Below are positions 35,847 to 47,724 of a DNA stretch of 64,000 nt, one piece after another (within the stretch, counting starts at the first letter, position 1; every line of letters begins with the position of its first letter). Under the pieces are notes generated by a model, which had not been told where the DNA came from, did no database searches, and saw only the letters and a program-made list of their open reading frames with translations. Both the position numbers and the translations under genes were made by a program. Source of the DNA: Lepidonotus clava (taxonomy: Eukaryota; Annelida; Polychaeta; Phyllodocida; Polynoidae); assembly GCA_936440205.1 (NCBI GenBank), contig OW387149.1, positions 30,348,966 through 30,412,965 of the forward strand, written 5' to 3'.

Positions 35847-36959
35847 AGTTTACTCAATGGGTACTGTAGTTTGTTTGGGCTCACTGGCCCCTTTCCTCGC
35901 AATGTTCGGGATTCCAGGCTTCGCTGGGTCATGCCGGAGATATGCCCCCATGACACTGACTGTTCTGGATAATTAATGCCATGATTGACAAACCAACACG
36001 TCCATGTCTGTCCATTTTTCATGAATATAAATTCTTTGAACATACCCACAACATTTCCAGGGGTCCACAGTGCGTACTCCCCTCTCCCCCTTTCTTCCCC
36101 TAACATAACTAGGGTCAAAGGAAAAGATTGTTGTGTTCAGGTAATCTTTATTTTGGATATTTTTTCATGTTTTCTTTTACTGAAATAATCTTTCCACTTT
36201 AGTGATATTCTACAAAATTCTATATCTTTCACTTAAGGTCTTTCAAAAATACGTCGGGTTATTAGAACGCAACTAATTTGTTTCCTAGGGCTAACCGAGA
36301 AACCCCCTAACACTACCTACAGACCCCCGCCTGTGCCCAAACACAAAGACCTGTCAGTGGGGTTTGTACAGCAGGATCAGGTGGACATCTCGGGCAGAGG
36401 CCGTGATGTATGTATGTATTTACACAGAAAGCCAAGCCCATCGGTCATGTAGGTGTCGGGGCTCGGACTAAGCCACTTTTTAAAGAAACCAAATCGGTGA
36501 ATTCATTAGCCAAAAGCCATAATGATTAGCAAAGTTATTTTTTTCCTGTTTTCATAAAGTTTTGGGGCAGGAAGGGGGATCTATGTTGAATTCAAAAAGT
36601 GGCCATGTACCACGTTGTTGCTAATTGTGAATCTCCATAATTATTATCTTCTACAAGGTGCCCATGCTTTTTTAAAAATCAATTCAAGACCTCTTTTCAA
36701 GACCTATTAAAGACCGAACTGTGTCAAATTTAAGACTTATTTAAGGCCGACCGAAAAAATATGACTCAAGGTTTGATCAAGTGACATTCGACAAAAAGCG
36801 GCATTTTGCTCACCCTATCATTGGATCTAATCCAAAAACCCTACTGCATAGGGAAATGTTAAATTAAAAACCCTTCTGAGACCTTAATTTTGAGAAAATC
36901 AATGTTAGACTTGACAATTTTCCCTTGTCAATCAAAGGGGTCTTTACCCATATTGTGGT

Positions 36960-37030
36960 GCACCCTGGTGGCAACTTTCACAGCAGTGCCCCCTGGTGGG
37001 ACCAAGAAACACCCCTCCCCCTGGTGGCAG
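36960..37030 (+). promoter_or_regulatory. three CTCF-core-like motifs at 28-bp spacing
   Basis: GCACCCTGGTGGCA, GCCCCCTGGTGGGA and TCCCCCTGGTGGCA, with CTGGTGG starting at 36965, 36993 and 37021. GCCCCCTGGTGG is the reverse complement of the CTCF core CCACCAGGGGGC. Occupancy is inferred, not seen. The array could also be a small minisatellite. Confidence 0.4.
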
Positions 37031-37384
37031 ACATACAGAGTGTGGGCAGGTGACATCCGCCTCTCACCTGTAAACGGTCTTCACCGTTTCCCCAGTAAAT
37101 GGGTGGTTTCCGTGCCAGGGGAGGGCAATGGTTGGTCTATCTGCCTTTTTATAGCGTCCCCCTTGACTTTGCCTACAGCCGCAGGGGGCTATACCATTGA
37201 AAGCTTTATTATGGCCGTTTTTTCCTACCTTTGATAAGGGAAATTGCATGATACGTACACCTGACTTATATCTAAGTATATTCAGGTGGAGTGAAATAGG
37301 GAAATTGAGAGTGTGATGCCAGTAATCCTTATGTCATCCACCGCTTGCCTTGAATGTCATCCTTTATGCATTGACTGGACGTTA

Positions 37385-37624
37385 TAGCGGCTACCCACTG
37401 TGCTGAAACGGTGCAAAAATAGGCAGATTCAACCAAAAAACATTCGGCCAATTTTTGTGCCAAACGTACTTCTAATTTCTAACCCATAAGTATGGGGTAT
37501 TAAAATGTACATGTCTGATCTGAATCGGTGCAAAAGTCGGCTGACTATTTGGGTAAAATCGGCCGATTTTAGTGTCGACCAGTCAGCCGACTTGGTGAAA
37601 ATCGCCTAGTGTGTACGCTGCTTG
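37385..37624. mobile_element. MITE-like element of the GTCGGCTGA family
   Basis: Left AGCGGCTACCCACTGTGCTG and right CGCCTAGTGTGTACGCTGCT are imperfect inverted ends. The interior carries CGGTGCAAAAGTCGGCTGA and GACCAGTCAGCCGACTTGGT, phrases also found at 45518-45719 and 59729-59943. Confidence 0.55.
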
Positions 37625-38692
37625 TGTTACCGAACATCTCAACAGCCTCCTTATACATGGTAATAGGCCTCACAGGTAAGTGTTGTCACCGTGTAGGGCC
37701 CAGGTGAATGGCAGGGGTTTGGGTTACAGCATGTTCACACAGGCGTACCTTACTCTGAGACCAGGCCCTGAAGCTACTCATGTCACAAGTCTCTAGAAAT
37801 CCAACAACCTAGTCTTTACAGCCTGACAGATCTTTGTACTACTCGGGGCTGTGTCATCTGACACAGATATGTAAGTTGGGACTGAAGGAGAAATCGGAAA
37901 AGAACTTTTTCAGATTTTTATGAGAATCTGAACCTTGTTCGAGCAGTCTTCCAAAGGTTCAGTGTTATCATTTGGTAGAAGAAATATTTGGTTTTGTAAC
38001 TGTAAAATGCACTTCCTACTTTCTTTTTTATCTATCCATGTTTATCTAAAATTGTGAATTCTCAGTGAAGTGTCCCAATGAGGAGACTCATCAATCACTA
38101 GTTCTGTCACTTGACAACCAACACAATATAGTCCACACAGTTGACAGTGACACACCCTCCGTCAACCATCATCCCTCGGCTAACCTGCAGTGAAACGACA
38201 CAGTAAGTTTACCTAGCCCTGCTTGGGCATTAGAATGAGAACTCAACTATGGCAATAAGACAGGAGTCGTTTTTTCCCTTTGAAGCATGCTCAGATTCCA
38301 GGTATAATCAAGAGGACAGTGAACAATGTTGTCTACAAATTAATATGGCTGTCCACAAAATTACAGGGTATGAACCGATGTGGACTAAAAGTCTAGGCAC
38401 TCATGACTGTTGACCAACTTTTAATAAGCTTTAGATCCTCCCCTCAAACTGCAACTGGTGTAAGAATTGGTTCTATTTTTCGTGAGAACCTCTGTCTTTT
38501 GATATTAATGTAAATTTCAGTAGTGCTAAACGTATATCTCCACAGTTAGAGTTTTAGAAGAAGTTAAAGGAGGAATGGCATTTATCCAGACAGTAGGAAT
38601 TTCTGAAACCCTCTAGCCAACTTTGCCACACACCTCACGTTTCGGGAGTAATCCAACGTAAAACCCTGGTTCACATCCCTCTCACCGAGGGC

Positions 38693-38907
38693 GCCACTTA
38701 ATGGGGACGCAACCACTGTTACCATAGCAACCGTGTCAGGGACACAACGGAGTATCCATGGTGACTGTATCAGGACAGACTGCGGCTCCGGTGCTGGAGG
38801 AAAAAGGGGCTGTCTGGGGTGAAACACCTATTGGAAGAGCAGGAAATTGGTCTCCGCAGTGTGGGTTATAGTGACGAGTAGGGACTGGTGGAAGTGTGAT
38901 CTGTTAC
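38693..38907 (+). repeat. local duplication, copy 1
   Basis: Shares GCGCCACTTAATGGGGA, CCACTGTTACCAT, CCGGTGCTGGAGGAAA and TTGGTCTCCGCA in order with 39943-40292. An X-box-like GTTACCATAGCAAC lies at 38718-38731. Confidence 0.75.
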
Positions 38908-39942
38908 AGTAGTACGCACATACATTTATATAGGATGCCACTATTATTGAGTTCTTCTTGTAATCATACAATTACTTTGAGAAAAGATATATACATGGAG
39001 TTACATTATCAAACTTTAGGTTTCCAAGGGGATGAATACTCATTTTTATATTTTGTCTTTAAATGCCGTAAGAAAAACTGATGAGTAAACCCCTAATGAG
39101 AAGTACTTTTCTATGCCTCCCTTGGTACTGACCAAAGGTAATTGGTGCGCTATGCCAGAAAAAATGACTGGGACCAAGCTCCTCAGTATCGGACATTCCC
39201 TCATTCTTTTCACTCTTTATCATGCTACTTGGTCTAACTTAGATTTTGAATTCTACAATTTGGTAAGAGGGAAAATGAAAATGTATTACTCACACATCAA
39301 TGCTGTTCTATGGAACTCACACAAACACAATCAGTATCCTCATTCTTAATGTAGAACGTCTGACTGTGACCTCACCTTGTCCTCAATTAAACCACCTGTC
39401 AAGGTCAAGGACCAGTCCACTCTTCACTTGAACAGAAGATAGTCTCCATTTCTGGGTATCGTCCTCAGTGCCCCGTCGCATAACGGGTCTCACTGTAGGG
39501 AACATTGGCACACCACTCTCGCAACAAGGACATCCCTGTTGCGATGGGTCCCCCTGTTGATTTGTGGGTGTTCTAAGCAACCGATTTTAATTCTATAAAA
39601 AGTTCTAGAAACTAGACATTTAGATCTAAAATCCCTGAAATTTTCAGCCCAGGAAAATGATTAGAAATGGGTGAAAATTGATGCCGAATTTCGCGTATAG
39701 TAGCGAGACTTTGCCAAACCCTCACTGTTTCTCTCCCTACAGCGAGCATTTGGTTATGCGACGGGCCACAGCCACTTTTAGAGTGGCTCTCCTCAAACAA
39801 AGTATACCTGTCTGGTAAATTGTCTACACATGTCCTGTTCAAAATTGTCCAGGCTCACTGGTATGACCCCCATGACGTCTGCTTCCTACACTGCCTGGCC
39901 GAACAATATTCCAGCCTGTACATATTCCTCTTGGATATGGCG

Positions 39943-40292
39943 CCACTTAATGGGGATGCTACCACTGTTACCATGGCAACTGTATCAGAGACACCACAGA
40001 GTATTCATGGCGACTGTATCATGATAGCCTGCGGCATCCGGTGCTGGAGGAAAGGTAGGTGAAGCACCTTTTGCTAGAGCAGGACATTGGTCTCCGCAAT
40101 CAGTATTATACACCTTTTTGCATGAGTCTGCGAAGTGAACACTCCCATTGAGGCCTTGTTCTCAACTGTTTAAGCCTGGTCCCTGAAGACTAGATATCCT
40201 AATTGCTTGATTCAGGTGTAACCGCTAGCAGGGCAACACACTATTGAAATAGGAGTGTAGTGATGTGCAGTGACTGGTGGCAGTGTAATCTG
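39943..40292 (+). repeat. local duplication, copy 2, with an insertion
   Basis: The same sequence as 38693-38907 in the same orientation, about 1.25 kb away. Roughly 130 extra bases lie between TTGGTCTCCGCA (40089) and the shared tail GTGACTGGTGG (about 40270). An X-box, GTTACCATGGCAAC, lies at 39967-39980. Confidence 0.75.
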
Positions 40293-43200
40293 TCAGAGGT
40301 GTCTCACTATAATAATGCTAAGGGTCACCTTCCAGGGTCCCGTGAGAACCCCCAACAGGTGGTGCCACTATCGAGTAGGGGTAAGGTTTGGGGGTGATGG
40401 TGGGAGTGTGGGGAGGGACTTCCTGAAGCTAAATGGCAATATTTCCCTAATCAGAGTTAACTGATATCATATGCACTGTGATGCTTATATAAGTATTTCG
40501 GACACACTGATTTACGACTGATTTAACCACTTAATTACCCTCGCTCGAAGTCCTACTGCAAGAGTAGTTGCAAGCCTGATAGATTCTGCGCTTATTTGAA
40601 ATTGTAACCCAACTTCATTTTGTTCTGGTGAAGGCCTCGGCATTCCCGGTTGTCTATGTCTGGGAGCAAAAGGAATAGATCCAATCTCGATGGGAATTGG
40701 ATAGCATGAATGTATATCCACTTATTCAACGTGGGTGTCAAATTAGGCATGCCAATCTATGCGGCTGTTTTTCTGCCTTTTTTCTCTTTTGTTTGTTTGT
40801 TTATTTATTTTGAATAGTCGGTCCCAGTGCCCCCCTCCCCCTCCCACGGGTCTGGGATCCTATGTCCGTTTTGCCGCAGAAACTAACAGTAGGAGGGGTA
40901 GGAGGTTGATATGGTTGTATTGTTGTCATGGTCACCCGGCGGTCGTCATGGTAAAGGGAGAGGTGAGGGTTTCATCACATGATTTGTGACGATGACAAAA
41001 CTCAGGATTAAATTGACAAAAGTTTTTAGGTGAGATAGGGTTTCTTCTTCTTTTCTTTTTTTTTGATAACTAATCTGTGATTTTATGTTCCGACTTTGCT
41101 TTTCTTGTTATATTGTTAGATTTTATTGTGCATGTGTCCGTTTGATCTCAAGGCACACAAATGCGCACTTTATTTCAGCATCTTTCAATACAAAACGTAT
41201 TGCTAGGTGGAATTGTCTGTGGCGTAATTTGATAAACTACGCTCCAAATAAAAGGTAAAGTTGTTGGTTGGTATCAGCTGGTCGGTGACAAAAACAGACT
41301 GACTGCCTCACCAGCCGCCCTCGGACAACACGGCACAGGTGGGAAGGGGAGAGGGAACTGACCATCTCTGACGACTCAAGTTATTCTGGATGAATACTTG
41401 GGTATGGACTCGGCAAAAAGTGACTGTCTCCGCAATCACACGGATGAATACTCGGGTATACGGAAAATGAGGGTCCTTATTCAGCCAATCAGAGAATCCG
41501 GAACTACATTGGAACTCATTTTGGACTTGTGTGGATATGTGGTACCGAGACAAGATTTTGGGGGACAAATACATGGGTTTAGAAACGGGGAAAGTGACCA
41601 TCCCTGGCGACTCATTTGGATGAATATTTGGGCAAAGAAAGGGAAAACAGACTGTAAACGCCGACATTTTTAGATGAAACTTTGGAATAGAAAACTGACC
41701 ATCTCCGGGGCTCACTTGGATGACTACTTGGTATTATTGGTCAAGTTATTCTGGTTTTAACACGGATTCTGCAGAGGAAGTCCAGGGTAAGTCTTTACCT
41801 TTGTCACTTAAGCACCTATTCTTATATAATGACACGATCCACGTGCAGTTTAGGAAATTTTTTACTTGCATAAATTTGTATTGTTACGTGCCCAACCTTA
41901 GACAGGAGTCACGTCTTATTCAATGTGTAAATGGCGACATAAAACTACTGCCTTTAAAGATACATGTAGTGTTTCACTATGTGTGCCATTTTGAAAAAGA
42001 CATTTCCTTCTTACAAATAAATTTTCTTTTTAGTTAATTTATCAACTCGAATAGTGAAAATTGTGTTCATTTCTTTCCTTAAGTCAGTCACACTTCAAGT
42101 ATCCCGAGGAAAACGCCTTGGAGGTCATTAAGTCTAGAAGTAAACGGTAAAACTGGTCAATCCTCGTTCTGTGACCTTGTCAACCTTGTCAAAGAAGCGG
42201 TCACAGAAAAGGCCCTTTTATACTTTTATGCTTTTCTTTTTTTTTCTTTTTTAATCTTCAGATTGTGCCCTATATGTCCATGTATACAGCACAACATTGA
42301 CACTGGGACTATTCTTAGAGGTTACCTACTTCCATAGTGTAAGGGCATCGATTGTCTCTTTACGACTTCATAATAATACACTTGAGGAAAACGCCTTGTT
42401 ATTATCGGAACTATTCGGCTACTATCACAATGGTGAATTGCTAACTTCTTCATCTCCATAGAGTGTTTTTTCCAAACAGTATTTTTAAAGAAGCTTTTGT
42501 CAGCAACTTTTCAAGTCACCCTTTCTTGGCACATACGTCTATGGCATACACCTTTTTCATCAATCTGCGCAGTGAACCCTCCAGTCATACATAGACGCTT
42601 AGGTCCATAGGTCCATGGGGATCCAAATCCCAATGCGTTGGTTCCTGCCTCTAAAGCTAGAAGGACGCCAGACAAATGGAAAAGATCAATACAAAACATG
42701 CGTCTGATTTTCAATGTTGCGCCTATACCGGCTGGCTTAAGTTAAGACGTATGTTTATTGTCAATTTTGAATTTATTAAAATTGATGAAGGCCGACTGGT
42801 GGGATAATTGACGTCGCTCCGGGGGTGAACAGCGCTCGGCCACACCCTCTCATCGGGGAGGCGGCTCCTAAATAATCAACTAACACCTGGGGGGGTCCAG
42901 GGAGAATGAGATTTGTGTATCTGCCCCAGAAGCTGTACAAGAAAGCCCGCCTAAATTACAACTGTTGGTAAAGAAAAACGTCAATCTGATAATCTAGGGA
43001 CTAAGGATGTAACATCTAAGCTCCTAATATGGTATGAGCAACCAGACTGTGGCTACATTATCTTGGACGGTTCGTTGGATATGAGGCTAGGAGTCACAAG
43101 AAAGGTTTCTTAAATCAAAGGTTTTAACTCTGGTTTCTGCAAAAAGATCAATCTGGGACGCATGTAAGTTTATATTGTTTGTGGTAGTTGGAAAAACGGA

Positions 43201-45517
43201 ATAACGTTGTTTCCCTTTGTATCATTTGACTGGGAGCTTAAAATATCAAAGTTATATTTTAAAACTTTTTCTTTTTCCAAGATTGAGGTCCACTTTACCA
43301 ACTTTGTTTGTGCATTGTCTTCACAGACGGGAAGCCTACACTCCTCAGCAGCAGTCACTTTAAAAAAAGAAATAAATAAAAAAAACTCACTAACAATACG
43401 TCAAACAGACTGTGGGCGTTCCGCTCTACTAACCCTTACCTTAACTAGTCCGTTCTGACCCAGATTTACTCTTAAAAAACTAGTGGACTGGTATAGAACT
43501 ACAGTCGACAGCTCCCCCAGCCACCACCCCCTACCAAAACACCAACAGATCACGACTTTTATTCACCGTCACTTTTTCTACATGACCTTAGGATGCCTTT
43601 ACACCTTCTAAAAGTATAGTGGGTAGATCTTTCCTGTCGCTGTACCATATATTAGGCCGCGAATTCAACATGTATGCTTTGATAGATTTAATTAGTTCAC
43701 TCATTTTTTTCTATTTTTTTTTTGCATAAATTTAACATGAATCGATAGAATTCAGTCACATAATCTGGGATGATAAATTTTGTTCACTAATTGAAAAAAC
43801 CTAATTTCTGACTCTTACATAACAAAATGACATTATAACTCCTTAGCTGGGGCCCCTTACCTACCTTGTGATTACAGAAAATAACTTTTTGTCTTGATTT
43901 AATTAAGTCTTTAAATAAGTCTACTAGTATTCCTAAGAAACTCTTCTCCCTCCTCTAGTGAAGGGGTGGTTATATGAGGGCCCCTGGCCGCCCAACAAAG
44001 GCCCAGCTGTCAGTGTTACAATGTATCAAAAAGGGCCGACTTTTATCTGAAGGTTGGCCCTATGTCAGGAAGGGGCACGAATGGTCTGGGAACTGACAGG
44101 CGATAAAATGTGCTTATTTCTAACTTTGTCTAGTATGGTTCTTCTATCAAGGCTGCTTGGCAGGTAAAACCGATGGGAAATTCCAACAAAACATCGGGGA
44201 ACAAATAAGAGCGCTCAATACTCATTTCTCTGGCGTTTGAATTTTGTTTTAGCAGAGAACTATACAGTAGCATAGACGTACATGTATCTCTATGACAGTA
44301 GTGACAATACCTAAATATTGAAATGCATGCAATGGATTCCAAGTCCTTATAAATGATATGATAAAACAGCTAGTTCCCGACGGTCTTCTTTAAACTCTTT
44401 AGGCTGATTCAGCACGAAAGTCATTAGACCTCAATTCTATGTTCCTACAAAAATAAATCTAAACTTATCAAAAGGCATTATCTTCGAGCTTCTATATTTA
44501 TTTTTCAGTTAACCTTGTTAACCTTGTCAATTTTTCTTATTTCTTTCCTGCTATTTCACGCCTGGAAAAGAGAGCATAGGTCACGATGTCCGTCCATCCT
44601 ACCCACCCTAACCTCGTGGACCCCTGAACCCAAGACCCTGATCTCACATGATGTCCTTACACGCATGTTAAAAGCAGCATGTAAATATATATACATGTAC
44701 ATATATAACAGGTAAGCTGCATGTGAGAGGTGCGTGTGGCCGCAGGTAGGGGTAAAGGGATGGGGGTGGGCGGTTACTGGTACTGAAACTAGGATCTGTG
44801 AAAATATATTATTAGCCTATCAGCTAACGCCATTTATTTATTTCCCTGAATTCAATTCAGATGTTTGTGACAATCTGAGCTGCGTCTGATCAATATCTGA
44901 ACAGTTATCCCACATCACTACTACTATCCTACTACTGTTTAGGTTCCATTTGGTAATTATTTTGTAGACCCATATTGTTTGGGGTAGTAGTTTGGAAGTA
45001 AGTGATTACATTGTAGGAGCCAGTGCCCCCCCCCCCTCACCCCGATGTATAAACAGGTCTATAATGCAGGAAAGTGGGGGAGGGGGGGGGGGGGGAGGAG
45101 AGAAGAGGGGTGCCCTGTTTAACACTGCCGATGTCATAATTTTCCTGCCCTACACATCTCTGCTTAATTCACAATCACAAAATGTTGAAATCTGCCAAGT
45201 ATATTCCATATAATTCCCTCTATCTACAGTCTCTATTTTATGTGAATTCCATGTGAATCTATTGATAAAATGCAAGTCTATTTTAGACCGGTATGAACCA
45301 TTTCTCTGTTCACAGGACACATCAAAGATGTGGGGCCCCTTTGATAGTCAAGCACTAAACACGCCAACTTAAGGACACTCTTCAAACAGAGGTCTGGTTG
45401 GCAGCTATGTATGGTTTGGGAATAGGGCAGTCTATGTTTGGAGAGTGGCTGGCATCTAGCGAACCTCCAAGTTGAGGTGACTACCCCTGGTCGTTGTTCT
45501 TAATAGAGCCAGTGTGC
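40293..45517. other. non-coding stretch
   Basis: If the neurabin-like gene extends leftwards this is part of its first intron. Apart from the tandem array at 41355-41735 I see AT-rich DNA, a GTTTGTTTGTTTATTTATTT tract (40792-40811) and C/G runs near 45024 and 45082. No PDZ or PP1-docking exon of a neurabin was found here. Confidence 0.5.
41355..41735. repeat. degenerate tandem array, about 50-bp unit
   Basis: The phrase (G/T)GGATGAATACTTGGG recurs at about 41388, 41442, 41618, 41671 and 41718, with TGACCATC(T/C)C(T/C)G(G/A)CGACTCA linkers. The middle part is diverged. Confidence 0.7.
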
Positions 45518-45719
45518 TTAAAGCCCCATACACTAAGAGTGATCGGCATTAAAATCAATTTCACTGGAAGAATCAGCCGAATTTAGCACCGATTCATATC
45601 AAACATGTACATTTCAATATTGCATAATGTTTGGTAATTTGATGCAAAGAAGTCAGCTGATTTTATTGCTGATCTGTTGGCAGATTTGGTCAAAATCGCC
45701 AAGCGGGTATAAGGCTTTA
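45518..45719. mobile_element. MITE-like element, AAAGCC ends
   Basis: TTAAAGCCCCATACAC at the left mirrors GGTATAAGGCTTTA at the right. The interior has GTCAGCTGATTTTATTGCTG and ACCGATTCATATCAAACATG, shared with 59729-59943 in reverse orientation. About 200 bp, no frame. Confidence 0.65.
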
Positions 45720-47724
45720 GCCTTAAGACTTTACAGTTGCAGGTAAATTGCAATCAAGGCTTATCAGTCATATTAGTTTGCTTGAAAAGTAGCATTAACA
45801 GGTTTCTGATATGCGAACTGCCATTAACTTTATGAAATTATACTTTTGATTCTAAGAAATAATGCTGAATAATTTTACCAAATTTACTCTTTTAGTTCAT
45901 TGCACAGCCATAGATGTTGAGTCCACACAGCCCCACACGGGTGGGTTTCTCCATCTGGGTGAACTGAACCATTCCTGGCTCACTACCGCCCCCTAGTGTC
46001 AAACCCACACACTACCGCCACCTGGTAGCAAGACCGCGAACCACCAAAACACTAGTACCAAACCCATCCACCAGATGTCACTCTATGTAACGGGAGTATC
46101 TCAGTGGGCCCAGACCCAAGGGGAGGGGTGGGGTTGGCTGGTATCCAGCGTAAAGGGTAGGGTAACACGACCACCTGTTGGGTACCAGTGTCAGACTCAG
46201 AGACGCTGGGGGAGGTGCTGGGGGGGGGGGGGGGGGGGGGAGTTGAGGCTGTTACTTGATTGATCGTGTCGGGGTTTCGCTGGTTCCCGTGTCTGACTCA
46301 CTCAGAGATCATTACCCGCCTGCTATGTGTCATCAGTATTGACGATGGGGTGGGGTATGGAGGGACACAACAATCCAAACCATCCCTCATGTTCCCTTTA
46401 CCTCTCCCCTATACCTCAGACTCGGTACACTCGTACTGACAGCTGCCGTTCCTAACTGGGAATTCTCCCTAGCAGGAATAACTGAATTTCAGTGCATCTA
46501 TCTTAGAAACATGCAGCTTAATTAATTTTGTTGACAACAAACTGGAAAACCTATAGAAAGTATAAATATGCTCGCTGTAAATCTGTCTCTTCCTTATTGA
46601 TCTTTCCTAAACAAGACTGAATCAGGTCAAAATATGAGAATATTCATGTTGTAGTGTTACCGAATTGAAGGGAGAAGAACCACTGTATAAAAGGAATTAT
46701 GAATCTATTTAAAGGAATAAACTATTGGTGTGCTTCCCAGAAATTATGACTTGTATTCAACTCTTTGAGTATGATTAAACTACACCTGAGGTGTAGAGTC
46801 ACGCAGTAGGCAAATCGTACCTGTCATCACGCAAATTTGACTCACGATTTTCTAACCTTTAAGTGTGCTAATTATATCAATCCTACTGTAATCTTCACCT
46901 CGAACGGTCTAGGCTATTTTCTGCTAGGTATGAAACTTGTATTGATGATTATGGTGAAACAATTTCGGTATTTTTCATCTTAAATGGTCAACGACAAAAC
47001 AAATACATTTGAATGAGATACATTATTGAATATCAAGGGTTCCGAGGCCTGAAATAAAATCATTAAAAATAAAAAAGAAGGCAGAGGTTTACATTCGAAA
47101 AAAATTCTGAAAAGAAGTGAAGAAATAGACATGATACAGACACAGGTAAATATCAAATTGTAAAAAACGGCACCCGAGCTCTGGAATAAGAAGCACTGAA
47201 AAACACAGGCAACATGCAAACAGAATATGATAGCATTTTATCTGACCTCTCCCAATGTGCAATAAAAGGTACATCACAATTAGGCATAGAATTAACATAT
47301 TTTGCGTAGTAACTAGAAACAATTTGTTTCTCAATATATTTTTCTCATTATAGAACTACTAACGTGGAGGATACTTAAGTTTTGGGACGTGGATTATACC
47401 GATTCTGCTTCACCAAATGAGAAAACTATCTAGTTCCCTACTTCAACACGTCTTTTAAGTGTGATAACTGACAAATTGTGCAAAAACAACTGGGAATTTA
47501 TGCAAAAAAGCTTAAATTATTCATGTTTGAATCGATCTGCCCAACGCCTACGAGAATGGTTCATATCATTTCAATTACCCATTCAAATTAGTGACACATG
47601 GGCTAGTCTAATGTTAAAATATTGTAATCATGTATGTTTGGAGCAGGAAACAGACATTAAGTTTGAAATCGATCCAGAATAAATAAAATTTGTTATAAAA
47701 AAAGAATGTCAAAACTCAGCTCAC
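45720..47724. other. non-coding stretch, start of the intron after the neurabin-like exon
   Basis: Contains the CTCF-like pair at 45985-46030 and a 21-base G run at 46220-46240. No exon is supported. Confidence 0.5.
45985..46030 (+). promoter_or_regulatory. two CTCF-core-like motifs at 29-bp spacing
   Basis: ACCGCCCCCTAGTGTCA (45985) and ACCGCCACCTGGTAGCA (46014) both fit the reverse CTCF core CGCC(C/A)CCT(A/G)GTGGC closely. Binding is inferred. Confidence 0.4.

Larger units (their letters stand above)
35847..38692. other. non-coding stretch
   Basis: Contains the CTCF-core-like triple repeat (36960-37030) and a MITE-like element (37385-37624). No exon is supported. Confidence 0.5.

Noticed and set aside
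35747-36118. 123-codon minus-strand frame
   Set aside because: It starts outside and ends inside a TIR element, with no splice or domain support.
41308-41715. 135-codon minus-strand frame
   Set aside because: It overlaps the degenerate 50-bp tandem array and carries no domain; probably open by chance within repeats.
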